Below are positions 20,231 through 33,301 of a stretch of DNA of 64,000 nt, one piece after another (position 1 is the first letter of the stretch; each line of letters begins with the position of its first letter). The stretch is from contig CM055877.1 in assembly GCA_029582165.1 (NCBI GenBank), positions 25,046,355-25,110,354 of the forward strand. Reading direction: 5' to 3'. A program made the position numbers and the translations under genes. Under the pieces are notes generated by a model. It made no database searches. It was not told the DNA's origin and saw only the letters and a program-made list of their open reading frames with translations. This stretch comes from Portulaca oleracea (lineage: Eukaryota; Streptophyta; Magnoliopsida; Caryophyllales; Portulacaceae).

Positions 20231-23200
20231 AGAAAGGAACGGGTGCACATGAGAGAAAAAAATAAAAAAAGAATGGGTGTGTTTCAGCAAGAGAGATGAA
20301 TGCAATTGTGAAAGAAAGGAATGAGTGCATATACGAGAAAAAGAATTGGTATGTTTGAGGGGAGGAGATGAAGGGAAGAGAGTTGGAGATTAAAATAGGT
20401 TGCATGAGAGAGATATTGAAATGGGCGCGCAAGAGATACACGAGGAGGGGAGTAAATGGGGTGAACCGCAGAGGGGGGGGGGATCAAAATGGGTGAGAGA
20501 GAAAAAAGTAAATGTGTGCGAGAGAGAATTAAATGGAGGTGCAAATAAAAAGGGGGGGGGGGGGGAGTAAAATGTATGTGTTGAGGGGGATTCTAAGGGG
20601 GGGAAATTAAATAGTGAGATACTTCATCAATAGATAAGGTATGTATCATGATATGAGAGGGTACTTTCAACATTGTAAACAAAATAAAATAGGTAAGTGA
20701 GCATTATCATAATTACAATACTAGTGGTCATAGTTACCGGGAACACTACATCTGCGACCCACATCCTGGGAACAAGCATTCCAAAGTCAGAACTAGACTT
20801 AACTTTTGGAAAAAAATTAGCGACCCGGAAAGCGCTAATAGTAACTATTCTTGTGGTTATTTCGTATACAATGTAATTTTGACTACAATGCCAATAACAC
20901 CACCAAACATTGTAATGGAAATAACCAAGTAATTATGGTTACATTACATGGTTGATTACATCCAACCAAATAAGCTGGTAGTGTAATGAGGGTGTAATGC
21001 AATCAACTATGCAATGTAATTAACTAGGCAATGTATTGGAAAAGCAATACATACCATATCGGTTAGTTAAAAAAATAGTGTAATAAAAAAATATATATGA
21101 AATTGGGCACATTTGCTTTTTCATGTGTGCATGAGTGAAAGAGAGATGAAAGAATGGGTATACTAGACCGCAAGGGGGGTGGGTGCGTGGGTGGGGTGTG
21201 GGGGGGGGGGGGAAGAAATGAGGGAAAGGGTATGCTGTTGAGAGAGGGATGAAGAATGGGTGTGTTTGAGAGAGGGACAGAAATGGGTGCATTGTGTTAG
21301 AGAAAGGGGCAAAGAAATGCATGTTTAACAAAGGGAAGAACGGGTGTGTTTTGCCGAGGGGTTTGTTTTAGGAAATACGATGTGAGAAATATTGATGTCC
21401 AACGGCGATGATGATTGTTTGGGATTTAGGTGAACAACCACAATTACCATAGTAGATGTAATCTCTATTACAAGGGAATTCTCATTATAAGGCTGATATG
21501 TTACCAAACATGGTAATGCATGCAAACTTTGTAATTTTGATAGCATTACATGGTAAGCCACTAGAAGCACAATGCTTAGGAATGCTACACAGCAATATAG
21601 ATAGATATTCAAGGCAAATAGAATGCAAAACACCAAATGCTGCTGAACTAGCAAAAATAACCATCCTGAAATGCAGAAGTTCCAGAAAGGATGCTAATTT
21701 TCAAGTCATCTTTAGCAACCAAACGAGTAAGAGAATTTGAATATATGGTAAATACCCGACAAACGTACGGCCACGAGATCAGTGGAGACCAGCACGAGTA
21801 TATGTACACACTGACGAAGAAGCCGAGTTCCATCCTTCCCCATGGAATCCTGCCAGTATGTGATCAAAGCCTTAGCACAGAATAAGAACATACTGCTCCC
21901 TACTCTTTAGGTAGCAGAGCCCAAAACACAAATTTACCAAAATAAGAATAAGCAGATACATGCCATCTCAAGTATGAATATCTCACCAGTATCCACGAGT
22001 TGAGTACGCTAAGCCCGGCTTTAGTCCCAGCAAAAGACTTGAGAGATTCAACAGGAAGGCTCAACAGCTCCTTCGCTAGACGTAATCGTCCAGCAGATGT
22101 TTTGGCATTAAAGAACATTTCCTTCAATAAGTTCTCTCTAGCATGGAATTTGTCCAATTGGCTCTCATACACAACACTAGAGAGGTCAACTGCCTCAAGC
22201 CTTCTCGCTATGTCTCTCACCTCATTCCTCTCATTGTTCGAGTGTTTCTGCGCTGCTTCCATGGCTTCTGCTTCTGCAGTGAAGTCATTGCCAGTTGTGA
22301 GCAAGTCAACTATGCGAACTGCCTCACGAAGCCCGCTCATCATAGCACCACCCACTGTATCCGGATGCTCTTTACAGGTAGCTTCACCGGCAAAAAACAA
22401 ACAACTTTCAACTGGTCTGCCTATTATGTCATAGTCTTCCCCAGATGCTCCCACAGCCACATATGAGTATGCACCGTAGCTGAAGGGATCTCTTCCCCAG
22501 TCCGTCACAACTGAGCCAACAGGATCAGGAACAGCAGTTTCTCCAAACAGTTTACGCAGAACTGCTACAGCATGACTTACATGTTCAGAGGGGTTCACAT
22601 CCTGGCCATCTATCGCAGCTTTACCAACCACTAATGCGATCAGAACAGGAGCCCCAACTGTTTTCTTGACGTTCCAGAACATAAAGCACCGGCCCCTCAT
22701 ATCGGTATGCTCTGCAGTTGCCCCAAAGTAATCCACAGTATCATCCCAAAAAACTTGTGGAAACTCCAGGACTACTTTATTGAGAACACCAAAGCCCAAC
22801 CGGTGGATGGCTGAATGCTTCCACTGTGGCAATGGAGGAGAGAACTTGATGGATTCCGCCTTTAAGCACCCAAGAGGCACAGTAATCAACACTGCATCAG
22901 CATAAAACTGATCGCCACTGGATGTGGAAACTTTTACCCCGGGAGAACAATTGTCAGCTTTTCCTGACTCCCGTCCAGAGTAAGAAATGTCTGTAACAAC
23001 TTGGTTCAAATGGATGGAAAGGCCTTTTGCAATAGATTCCACGACAGCGCTATAGCCCCCTTTAATCATACAGTGGGCTCCTCCAAATCCTCCATAGACA
23101 TCGTCTTGGTTCCAGTGAGGAAGAGATACATCTTTTAGTAGAGCAGCACAACCGTATTCCAAGTGGGCAAAATGCCAATTCATAACCCTCCTCTCAAGGG

Positions 23201-26200
23201 GACTCAGAGTTTCATCTTTAACATTATTCCTTTCTTCAAGATGAGACCCATCAGCGTCCTTTTCGCCACTCGAGGTGACACCTAATGGTTGCAACTTTTC
23301 AGATGGCCCCCCATCTGAACCAGAAGAATGTACCTTGTGGCGGATTTTAAGACCATATTCTAAACCGTCCTCAAGAGACATTTTTGTGGCATTATCCCCT
23401 TTCTGAGCAGCAACTAAAACCATATCATCAAGAAGGCTATTAAACTCTGCTTCTAAAGCTTCATCAACATCTACAGGAACCTTCTGTCCTGTTACAATAT
23501 CGTACAGCGGGCAGTCACTGCTCAGGATTGTCAATTCCAGACCCAGCTGAGCACAAATCAAAGATGAAGGGTCTGGTCGTCTTTCACCGGCCACATCAGC
23601 CTCAACACCTGTGATAATGCTTGCCCCAAGATCCACAGGAACTGAAAGAGATGCACGATCAGTGTAAACTCGACCACCAATCCTACTCCTAGCCTCAAGC
23701 ACAATGACAGAAAAACCTTGCCTTCGCAAATGGCGAGCTGCAGTTAGACCTGCAGGGCCCGCCCCCACTATTATGATCCTTTTCTGCTCCTTCGAATCAG
23801 GCCGCTTAAAACAATCGTCCTTCAACTGTTCATCTCCCACTGAATGGATTAAGACTGAGCCATTATCAAGGCTCTTCCCAGATAAATTAGCAATCGAGCT
23901 GTCTGGCTCAACAATTATTTCAGGTCCTTCTATGTCAACTTTATTTTTATCTAGTTCCTCGCCATGTCTGCACCCATCCAGCGGCTTTTCCGGGGGCGGA
24001 ACAGGTAATGGCTCTGCACCGGTTTTCAAAGCTTCTTTTGGGCGGCTTTCATCATTTAAAGTAGATTCGTCCTTTGGCTTAGTATCAGCACCCTTCATCT
24101 GACCAAGGATGAAGGACACTCCATCTGCTGAGTCAGCAACAGAAGCTCCAGAACTCCCCTCGAACTTCTTTTCTCCAAGAAGCTTGTAATTTCCACCAGA
24201 ACTAGGATCGGCTTTCTCTTTGAAAGCAGCAATTCCCGTATTAATATAACCCTGCTCAAACATTCGCGACGAGAAAAAGAAATAAGGGATAAAGATTACT
24301 ACACTCATCGAAACAAACAAAAGGATGATACAGTCCCACTCACACTTTGATCAAGAAAGAAGTAGATATCCCTCATCAAGGAAGCACGAGAAGGTTCGTC
24401 GTCAGAAGGAGTTGCACTCACTCCACAGTCCGTCAGAGGCAAAATACGGGTGAGATCCTCATTCCAAAGCCTTAAAATCTTGTTCCTACAATGTTCCAAG
24501 GTAGAAATTCCAACAGAATTTAAGGAATTAGGTAAGAAATTAACAATTCAGTGATGCATATGGATGTTTTTCCGTAGAAAAATAAAGAGATGTACTCAAG
24601 GTAATTAATGCACTATAATACTCAGTATTTGTATGCACAACCTAAGAGTCTGGGAATTGACATTGCAATTACGAGAACAGAAATCATGTACGTAACGAAA
24701 TATGTCGTGGCCTGCACAGTGTACACAAGAATCACAAGATTTTATACTAATAATGCCATGGCTACTGCTTTCCTTCAATATCATAGACTATATTGTCATG
24801 CAAACTTCATAAACTTTAAACAAGAATCCCATAATAGGTAACCATCTTAGAGTAAATGGCCCGCGAACATGGTCTGGATATTTCATTTGACACAACTAAA
24901 TCTTTAGCAACAACACTCAGAAAAAATCAGATTACTTTGAATCCAATAGAAACACAAAAAAAGATTGATTTAGGTTATATATAATACTAACCTGCACTCC
25001 AAGTACTCCTGCAGTCCACCTTTGCGTTTCAAGAGCTCCTTAAACCTAATCTTCTCCACTGGACCAACCGCACGGGCCTTCAGACCAACCTTCACCGCAA
25101 CTAGCCCTCCGTTTTCAAGATCAAGATCGACATTCGAGGATACCCTTTCTTTTGACCGAGTGCTTTGGTCTCTGTCCACAAAATGATGTTCATGCAGTAG
25201 TACATCCCATGCCACATCACCCTCATAAGCCATATCACGGTCCTTGCGCTTTCTAGCTTTGCGAACAGCACGTTCATTCGGCACTGAATTATTAGATCTG
25301 TTGTTGGTCTCAGAATAACAACCTCCATCTTCTTGGAGAGCACCGTTCTCATCAGGTGTGACAGAGCGAGATGACCTTCCATTGGCTCTTTCGTTGAAGT
25401 CAGTAGCTACAGAAGCATCATCCTCCCTATTTTGATCAGTGCGTAATGCAGCTTCCTTTGAAGCGTCCTTAACGTCCTGAATATGATCATCCTCAGATAT
25501 GACATTGCACTCATGCTTGTCTTGTTTACTGATGTCTTTAATGGATTCTGAAGCAGCAGTAGAGCATGGGACACCAGTATCCTCATCCATATACTCTGAG
25601 CCTGGAGGCTGTGATGCTTCCTTGTCACAAGGTTTATGCAATGAATCAATCAAGTGCCCCTCTTGGACCGCTTCAATCTCCCCGCGAATTTCACTACCTT
25701 TGTGTACTTCTCTCTTCTCAGGGCTTGCTAAACTGCAATCAGATACCTGAACTGCAGACATCGCAACTTGTTCAGATATGCCACCACATCTATCACTAAC
25801 CTGTATCATACTTTCATTGGTGGCCACTTTATTTGTATAAGAGGGATCTATGGGTGGTACACTGGCAGACCCATTGCCAGTTGAACCATCCAGATCCTGA
25901 TTGTCTCCCGGCTTTCTTTGAGGAGAGTCAGGACTAATTTGACCACTGACTGAGAAATCCTCTGACTTCTTATGCCTCTTACTTACAAAACTTGGCTCTG
26001 AACTTGGATCACAGTCATTCTTTGATACTTGCACTTCCCTCCTTGATTTTGAACTGGAAGGAGTTCGCGATTTCTTGTGCAAACCAAATTGACTTTTCTG
26101 TGCTTTTTTGAGAAATGATGATAATGAATCTGTGAAAATATCATCTGAACCTTCTAATGCACTGTCATCTGGGATTTCAATGTCAACAGAAGCCCTAACG

Positions 26201-26805
26201 GTGTTCCTTGCTGAAGCAGATTTGGTCTTCCTAACCTTCTTCTTCGGTTTGCTTTCAGGGCTCAATGGATCCTCCAGCAACTCCACCGGATCTTCAGAAG
26301 ATTTGCCATCGGTTGTCTGAACATGTGCAGACTTGGAATTCTTGGGTTTTCTGTTGCGCTTTTTTTCTGGTTTCCGAATCTTATCTGCCTCAGACATCAC
26401 ACTACCAACCTTGCCTTCATCTTCTCGGACAAATCCAGCAATGGGTTCCTCAACCTTTTGGGGCACATCAAGACATCCATCAGGCAATTCAACCAGTTTC
26501 GAGGACAGTTCCTTGTTTCCCAATGTCCCAAACACACTCTCTTTCTTAGGGCCCTTCAACTTCTTCCTGAAACTTGCTAATGTATCCTCCATCCCACCTT
26601 CCTCATCCACAACCACATTTTTCTCCAACTTAACCCCTGACTTCTTGCCCTCATCTCCATTTGATCCCAACTTCGTTTTCTTAGGGTTTTTCTTACTTTT
26701 CAACTTGAACAATGAACCAATGGGTTCATCATCATCTGATTCTAGACTGATCTCAATCTGTTTAGACCTCTTCTTCAGACCAACTTTCTTATCTTCACCA
26801 TCCAT
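16823..26805 (-). CDS. LDL3: Lysine-specific histone demethylase 1 homolog 3 (SWIRM + flavin amine oxidase)
   Basis: Nuclear FAD-dependent amine oxidase of the LSD1 family, expected to remove methyl groups from histone H3 Lys4. Exons on the minus strand: 26805-24992, 24485-24344, 24251-21987, 21849-21756, 19841-19435, 18672-17977, 17813-17739, 16888-16823. All introns are GT-AG and the sum is 5559 nt, 1853 codons including TAA, with phases agreeing throughout. Residues 1-570 are charged and disordered (nuclear signals such as KKRSKQ, KPKKKVRK). A SWIRM domain spans about 575-665 across exons 1-3 (GLKARAVGPVEKIRFKELL to FLDQSGYINTGIA). The dinucleotide-binding motif IIIVGAGPAGLTAARHL starts near 812, and the conserved Lys lies in GFGVLNKVVLEF. 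Where human LSD1 has its Tower insert there is only a short spacer. The C-terminal extension (SMGKDGT, IGKTVKEKV, SQLVNMWIEVFRKEKA, then an Ala-rich helix) is characteristic of LDL3 rather than LDL1/2/FLD. Arabidopsis LDL3 is somewhat shorter, mainly in the disordered part. Confidence 0.95.
19860..21060. mobile_element. Transposon-derived insert in LDL3 intron 4 with (AG)n microsatellite
   Basis: Intron 4 (19842-21755) is unusually long. TTTGGTTGGATGTAATGTAA near 19901 is mirrored by TTACATCCAACCAAA near 20954, and GTAATGCAATCAACTATG words recur near 19928, 19950 and 20995, suggesting one or two nested fold-back elements. Between them lie degenerate AGAGAGATGAA..GGGTG reiterations and a pure (AG)n tract at about 20181-20227. 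A related tract of GAGAGGG..GGGTGTGTTTGAG sequence continues to about 21350. Borders and superfamily are not certain. Confidence 0.5.
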
Positions 26806-27330
26806 GTTTTACCAACAACCCTTTTTTTCCTAACCCTAAACCAGCACTTGGATCACAAAATCATTCGACCCTTCAATAACTCTCCTATTCAAACTGGGGC
26901 ATTCCTTATCTCTACGACCCCAGGATTCACTGACATAATTCAGAAACTATATCCTCCTCAAATTCAACAACTTCAATCAATGAAAAAGAGCACCCTTTCA
27001 AGCCATACCCATAATTCCAACACTAAAACCCAAATCTCCAATGCTAGAAAAAAGCACCCAAATGCTTGAAAAAAACACCCTTTTCCTGTGCAATGCCAAT
27101 GCAAACAACAAACAACAAATTCAGAAACTAGGGTTTTTGGGTCTGCCAAAAAAAGGAGCATATAGAGAGAGAGAGAAACAACAACATATAGATAGAAAGC
27201 AAGAACGAAAAGGGATCAGAAGAAACCTAAAAGTTGAAGCTGTTTGCCAATTGAAATCCTGGAAACACCGAAGTGAGTGCCCCCGTTGTTGTGGGTTGAA
27301 GCTGCCTCCTGGTTGAGATGGGTGAGACAG
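26806..27330 (-). promoter_or_regulatory. 5' leader and proximal promoter region of LDL3
   Basis: This is the sequence upstream of the ATG at 26805. TAACCCTAAACC at about 26831-26842 is a telo-box. The next 300 bp lack long open frames in the gene's direction. No convincing TATA box was seen, and the transcription start is not placed. The stretch beyond about 27370 turns into GT- and GA-rich low-complexity sequence. Confidence 0.35.
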
Positions 27331-29697
27331 ACAGACGCTTAATACTAATACCCAGTGCCTTTGCAAACCCAGAAACAGAAATTAAAAAAATATTACCTAA
27401 AGTGAGGAGAAAAAGAAAGAAAAAAATCTGAAATTATTGGAAGAATATAACGCATGTGTGTGAGTGTTCACTAGGAGGGAAAAATAAACAAGGGTCCTTT
27501 GTGTTTTGGGCAGGCAAGGCAATAGCAATAGAGAGAAAATGAGAAAGCAAGTCAGCGGAGGGAAGGAGGGATGGGAAGAGGTGTGGGTGTGTTGTGTGTG
27601 TATGTGTGGGAAGGAGGAGGACAAGGACCCCTGTCAACGAACGACTTTTACCCCTTTCCCAAGGCTTGGCATCCAACTTTTATTAAAGGAGAGTGTTGAG
27701 TCTATTTGGTTGATTTGGTGTCAATATACTTGGCTCATGCACTATTTGAGGGCATGGAGGGAGTGTGATGGATAAATGATAATGAATTCTCTCCTAGTTT
27801 ACCATGTTATGTTGGTTAGAAAATTTACGGGTTTCAGTTTGTGAAAGAGATGGATCTGAGTAACTATTGTGTCAGATATGACAATACGATGAATATTAAT
27901 TGTATCTTAATATTTGTTTGATGTGATCGATTTTATCTAAGAATTTTACATGGTATGAGGATGTACGATTTCGAATCTAGGATAAGATATAAAAGTGTTT
28001 TAATACTGATCTTAATGTTTGTTTGACGTGAATTTTCTGAGAATTTTGCATAGCATGAGGATGTACTGTTTCAAATCTTATGACAATAAATACAAAAATG
28101 TTGCTATATAAGATGGAACATATATGATTTATCAAACATGCAAAATCCATCTTGCATCCACATAAACACTTTTAAGCCTAAATAATGGCATAAGATATGG
28201 TGACGCACCTGAATAGATATTGTTAAGTTCGATTTGTCAATATTTACGCAATATTACTGTATTTGAACTATCTGAAATACACGAAAACTTACGATACTGA
28301 CTCTGTAATCATGTATCATAAATGAAATTACCCAAGCTGAAACACGTTAAGTGTATAGTCAAAAACATGCAAAAAATGCAACATATGGTGCATCTATGTC
28401 AACACTCTGAATCTGAATATTGTTATGTAATAATATATAAGGGTATTGTGAATAAGATTGGTTACTGAGTATGTCAACATTGAGAATGAGATATCTAATG
28501 ATAGGAAAACTTATTACCATACATGTTGCTATAAGGTATAAAAGAGTATTGATACGTAAGATACATGTAACATGTCAGAAATGTGGCTTAAAGTAAAAAA
28601 ATCATGCAATGCAACCACATATATACTAGAACATGTTTCTATTATAAGATTTAAATTGATTTGTACTGTGTTAAAACATTCTTCTCACATTAACTTATTT
28701 CTACAATAAGATAGATATTAGGTTAGGTTGTCTTATGTTAAGACTTATTTTTCCTACTTGATTAAAACATTGACATGATATTGCAACTTCTATAAGACAT
28801 CGAAGTAGAGATGACAACACAACAAATTGCATGTATAAGAAAAATTACTATAGTACAACTTACATTGCTACTCTCATGGATAACTTAATGGATCCCATAT
28901 CATAAATCATCTAACTAATATGCACAATTACTAATCTCACATACAAATTTTTTTATACAAGACTACATGCTCATCAAGTTCATAGGTCATAAAGAATTTG
29001 CATGTGCATATAGAAAATATGGAAATGATACCTCGCGTGATGTACAGAAAATTAAACTGTATAAATCTGATTGCCATAAAATGAGTGTGATTCACTACAT
29101 GAACAACCAACACGCAAATTTATATGTGGGTACATGTGTGTGTATATACATGTTGAATCTTTAAGAGAGAACATATTTAGTAACATATTTTATACATTGC
29201 TTTATGTTTAATGTTCTTTTAAATCATACCGTCAATTATGAATGACATGCCTCAACACTACACTAACGTCACTTAACATCGATGTGAGCAAGTACAATTG
29301 GTACCCTAAAATTTATTCGAAATTGCTCAAACAAGCAAGATTCCAAAATGAACCGGTCAAACAAGTAAAGGTAAGGTTTTTAAAATTTAGGAACTTGTCC
29401 CAATAGGTAAGGCCAAAATTCCTGAAATGCTATCCTAGAAATAAGACATAGAATCTATCGAATAGATTCAAGTTAAGGATTCTAGAAACCCGCGACCTTA
29501 CTTTAATATTGAACTTATCATACTTATTATCATTTGTTGATTTATAAAGATCAACCCAAGTATTTTCTTTTCGAACATAAGACACGTAACATGTTCTAGG
29601 CAATAGAAGTTTCTATAAGCAACAACAACTACTTGATTGTCATTATCACGTTAACACGGGGATGGCAACAGAGCGTGTAGGGAATAGCGGTATGTTC
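27331..29697. other. AT-rich gene-free DNA with an imperfect tandem duplication
   Basis: No gene is supportable. 27905-28085 holds two diverged copies of a block of about 100 bp (CTTAATRTTTGTTTGAYGTGA ... CATGRTATGAGGATGTACKRTTTC). The short open frame at 28967-29164 shows no recognisable protein. The right edge (from about 29655) is CACGGGGATGGCAAC-type transposon sequence, interrupted by the element at 29703. Confidence 0.6.
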
Positions 29698-29702
29698 CCT
29701 GT

Positions 29703-32700
29703 TGTAACGACCCGCCCCAAACCCGTATTAATTAAAGCCGTAATCACGGTGTTTATCTAAATTATGCTGTTAGAAATTTTCTTTCTTTTACGTTAATATG
29801 GTTATTTCTGTTATTATTATTTATTTTTATGCGCGACAGGTCTCGAGCTAGGCGATGGTTAAACGGGTTGATTTTATGTTATCTCGAATTTAAAGTTATG
29901 ATTATTATTACGAGTTTATGAATACTTTTACGATAAGTTTTATAATTTATTTTATCATTCTCAATTTTACGCTTGTAACCGAGGAAGGTTATATTATTCT
30001 CAATTCCGTTTCTTTTACGATTTATACTACTCGATCCTCCTAAGTACATTTTATGGCCCGAATTATTTTATTAGTATGTTTTATCAGTTTAGTTTATGTG
30101 ATTTTAATTTTTAGTCTTCCACCCAATTTTATTCCAAGGAAATTTTATTTAGTTATATACTAAATTATAATTTCAAGGTTTATGTTATGTATTTATTTGG
30201 GTTGATTACCAATTATTTTACCTAGCTAATTTCTTTTACCAATAGTTTAAGTTAAGTGTTAATTAGATGGTAATTTAATTAGGGAAGGGTTTTTATTAAG
30301 GGGGTTAAAGGGGGTTTGAGTTCATTTGGCAAAATCAGAATTTTTATCACAACTTTCTCTCGCACTCACCCCTCTCCCTCTTCTTCCTCCCAATGCTGCC
30401 CAGCCGACCAGCCACCTCTGCCGCCCCCTGCCGACGCTTTTCCGGCGACCTCGTCGGCGCCGTCGGCCCCAGCCACCGACCACCACCTTCTTCCCCCTTT
30501 ACTTGTTCAATCTCTCACCTCAAATTCAAGTGGTATAATCTCAAACCCTAACCTAATTCTCTTGTTTATAATCTGAATTTCTACTTCAAATTTATGTTCT
30601 CTTGATGTTGTTCATCTTCTTTATGTTTATTAAGCATGAATTTAAGTTGTGGTTAAGTTAGGGTTTAAGTTTTAAGTGTATGCATGTATATTTCTAAGTG
30701 TTTGTGAGGTTTTAGGGTTGAATTCATGGTGGATGATGAATATATGTTAATGCATGTGAATTTCTTGAGAGATTCTTTGTATATAAGGGCTGAGTTTATG
30801 TTTTAAGATTATGAATTAAGTGTTATTATGTTTAATTTGGGTGAATTAGTGAGGTTTTGGTGCAAGAGTTCAAGAATATGTCTTTTATGTTAAGTTTAGG
30901 TTTAATCCATGGATGCATGTGGTTTTTAAGGTCTAAGATGAGTTAATTATCAAGGTTTATATTCTGGAAATATGGTGGATTAAGGTTATATGGGATTTGA
31001 TTGTGTTTTAATATGATTAAGGGTGAAAAATCAAGCTAAAAACCGGAAAATTCGGTAGATAAGGTTTCTGTTTCAATTCTGGAAATTTACAGTGGTATAA
31101 AAGTGGGGTTTTTGCCCAGATTTCTACTCCATATGATAGCCCAAGGTGTTAGCTAACCATAGGCTTTGGAATTTCGAGATTCCGACATGTATAGCCCGAG
31201 TTAAGACCAAAACCGTGAAGGTATAATTTTATATACGAATTCTGAGTCAGTATATTGAGGGCTGTTTTTCGTGCCTTTGGAGACCTCTTTAGTTTTTATG
31301 GTGAACATGAAAGTTTTAGGCCACGTTGCAAGCTTTCCGGAAAGGTATGATTCGTAGTCATCCGATATCGGGAGTATGAGTTACGAGCCCGGGAAGCAAG
31401 GCTGTCCGAAACAAGTTTCTGCCCAGAATTTTTATTGCCTTTTTAGCCTAAAATTTGTAAATTGGGTCTTTTATGGAGTTCTTATAAGTTTGTAGCCTTT
31501 GTGGTGTTGTCAAGATAGTTGGGATGAGTTTTCTAAGCTAATTTAAGTTAGGTTGATGTTGAGGATTATCTCCTAAAGGATTATAGGTAAATTAGCAAAC
31601 CATGGGTTAATTCGGTGAAGTTTTAAGGCCCAATTAGGTATTGTTGATGACTAAGGGTTACACTTGAGTTCTTAGCAAGTTTATGTTCCTCTATGTCTAA
31701 GTAACCATAAGCTCGTCCTTTCTTCATATCCAATTCACCGTTCATCGATTCACAAATAGTTTCTAAAAATCCATAAACATGATATTGTTCTAAGTCCGTC
31801 GCCATGACATTCTTCATGTTTTCATTAATCAAGTACCTTCTTTCTAATAAGCTTTCAAGTGCTCTAATTCTATGCTCCTTCAAGCCAATGGTTGAAATGC
31901 ATCATAAGCCATGAACCTTCTCTATTGTTATTCAATTTTCACCGTGAGTTCCACTCTAAGTTTTAAGCTGGTTATAGTTTATTCATGCACTGTTTCTGTC
32001 CGGGCCATTTTTCGGGCCCTTCCTTTCATTTCTAGCCTTTGGGCCAGTTGACAAAATTGTCAGGCATGATTTTCCCTTTCCGAAAAGTACTCGTTTGCAA
32101 AAATCCGAGTTTTCTAGCCCAAGTTATCGCCGAAACAGCGAATTACTAAAATCTGAAATTTTATTTCCTTTCTTACCTTTTATGAGACAAGTTTAAGTAT
32201 TTAATTCTATTTTATATGATTACACGAACCTCACCGATTTCTCTACGCTTTTATTACAAATTCCTTATAGTCTCCAAGTCGCCCACGCCATCTCAAACTC
32301 GAGGCTCGTCGCTAAAGCTTTCATCTAACCAAGGTACGCGAATTGTCCAACTTCTCGCTCCTTTATGTTTACGGTTTATGCTAAATGTTTACGGTTTATG
32401 CTAAAGGTTTACGGTTTATGCTAAAGGTTTACGGTTTATGCTAAATGTTTACGGTTTATGCTAATTTATGCTTTTATGATTATTCATGGTTTTAAGTGGT
32501 CCCATTTTATGGATTCTATGTTTTATGTTCTAGCTAGTTACGAGAAGTGCTAGCCTTTTTAGATGCTCCTGATCAGAGTGTCCTAGACCTGGCCAGTGTC
32601 GACTGCATAGCAGTCACCCATTCCAAACTTAGATCGGTTTGGGCATGCGCGTGTGTGAGATGCATTGCATCGATCGTAAGGGACCCAAAACTCTTAAATT

Positions 32701-33296
32701 TATGTATTTACTTCTAAGTTCATGTGACATGTTCTTTCTTTATGAACTCAAGTTACTTTTACTCATGTATAAGTTTATGTTCATGTCATTTCAAGTTAAT
32801 GTTTTATCTCCTCTTTCCCGTTTTCAAAATGAATTTAAATGCCGGCACTAAAACCGTTTTCGAACGGTTTGACGTGTTGGAGGTTTACGTACTGAGTGTT
32901 TCCCCACTCACTTTTGCGATGTTTTATGGTTTTGTTTTTAGGAGGCTCGAGCTCCCAAGGAAAGGACAAGTCGGTTCCAAAGTAATTCAGGGCTGTCAAG
33001 GTAGTTCTCTAAGGAAATTATCGGTTAGCAAGGGCGAGCAGGTTTTTTGGAAGTCGTTTAGTTGTTAAGCTATGTTTAAGTTTATGTAAGTTATCCAAAG
33101 GTTGTATAAGTTTTATTTATGAAGGTTTTTAAGCTAGTAAGTTATCTTGTGGTTTTGGAAGTTTCTTTAGTGTTGTTGCCTTGTCTCTTTTGGGAGACGG
33201 CGGTAATGCCCCGACCTAAGGTGTTCCGCTGCGCTAATCACAGGTTTGGGATTCTAAGTATAGTCTTAATCTTGTGATTAAGGTTGGGGCGTTACA
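29703..33296 (-). mobile_element. 3.6-kb LTR-like element, TSD CCTGT; same family as 9136-12461
   Basis: The ends are TGTAACGACCCGCCCC and GGGGCGTTACA, with CCTGT on both sides (29698-29702, 33297-33301). Read on the minus strand the start TGTAACGCCCCAACC and the words GTGATTAGCGCAGCGGAA and GGGGCATTACCGCCGTC match the start of 9136-12461. Both elements also carry a TC-rich block near the other end. There is no gag or pol. A solo LTR of a large gypsy element fits best. Minus strand 31883-31623 is open for 86 codons (MKEHRIRALESLLERRYLIN...) with a protein-like composition that I do not recognise. Interruption of GGATGGCAAC-type flanking repeat sequence shows that it inserted into older transposon DNA. 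Confidence 0.75.
32367..32466. repeat. 20-bp minisatellite, five units
   Basis: The unit TGTTTACGGTTTATGCTAAA is repeated five times head to tail with only A/T or G/T changes at the unit junction. It lies inside the LTR-like element. The near-perfect units imply recent expansion. Confidence 0.92.
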
Positions 33297-33301
33297 CCTG
33301 T

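Noticed and set aside
19957..20544. Minus-strand Leu/Ser-rich open frames
   Set aside because: They arise from AG-rich low-complexity DNA read on the other strand; no start context or splice logic, inside an LDL3 intron.
25499..26833. Several plus-strand open frames of 70-166 codons
   Set aside because: All lie opposite the long first exon of LDL3 and have no motifs of their own.
30316..30576. Pro/Ser-rich open frame as a host gene
   Set aside because: It lies inside the LTR-like element, in a TC-rich block shared with the sister element at about 11700-11960; no continuing exon was found.
32367..32466. CRISPR-like array
   Set aside because: Units are contiguous without spacers, and this is plant nuclear DNA; it is a minisatellite.
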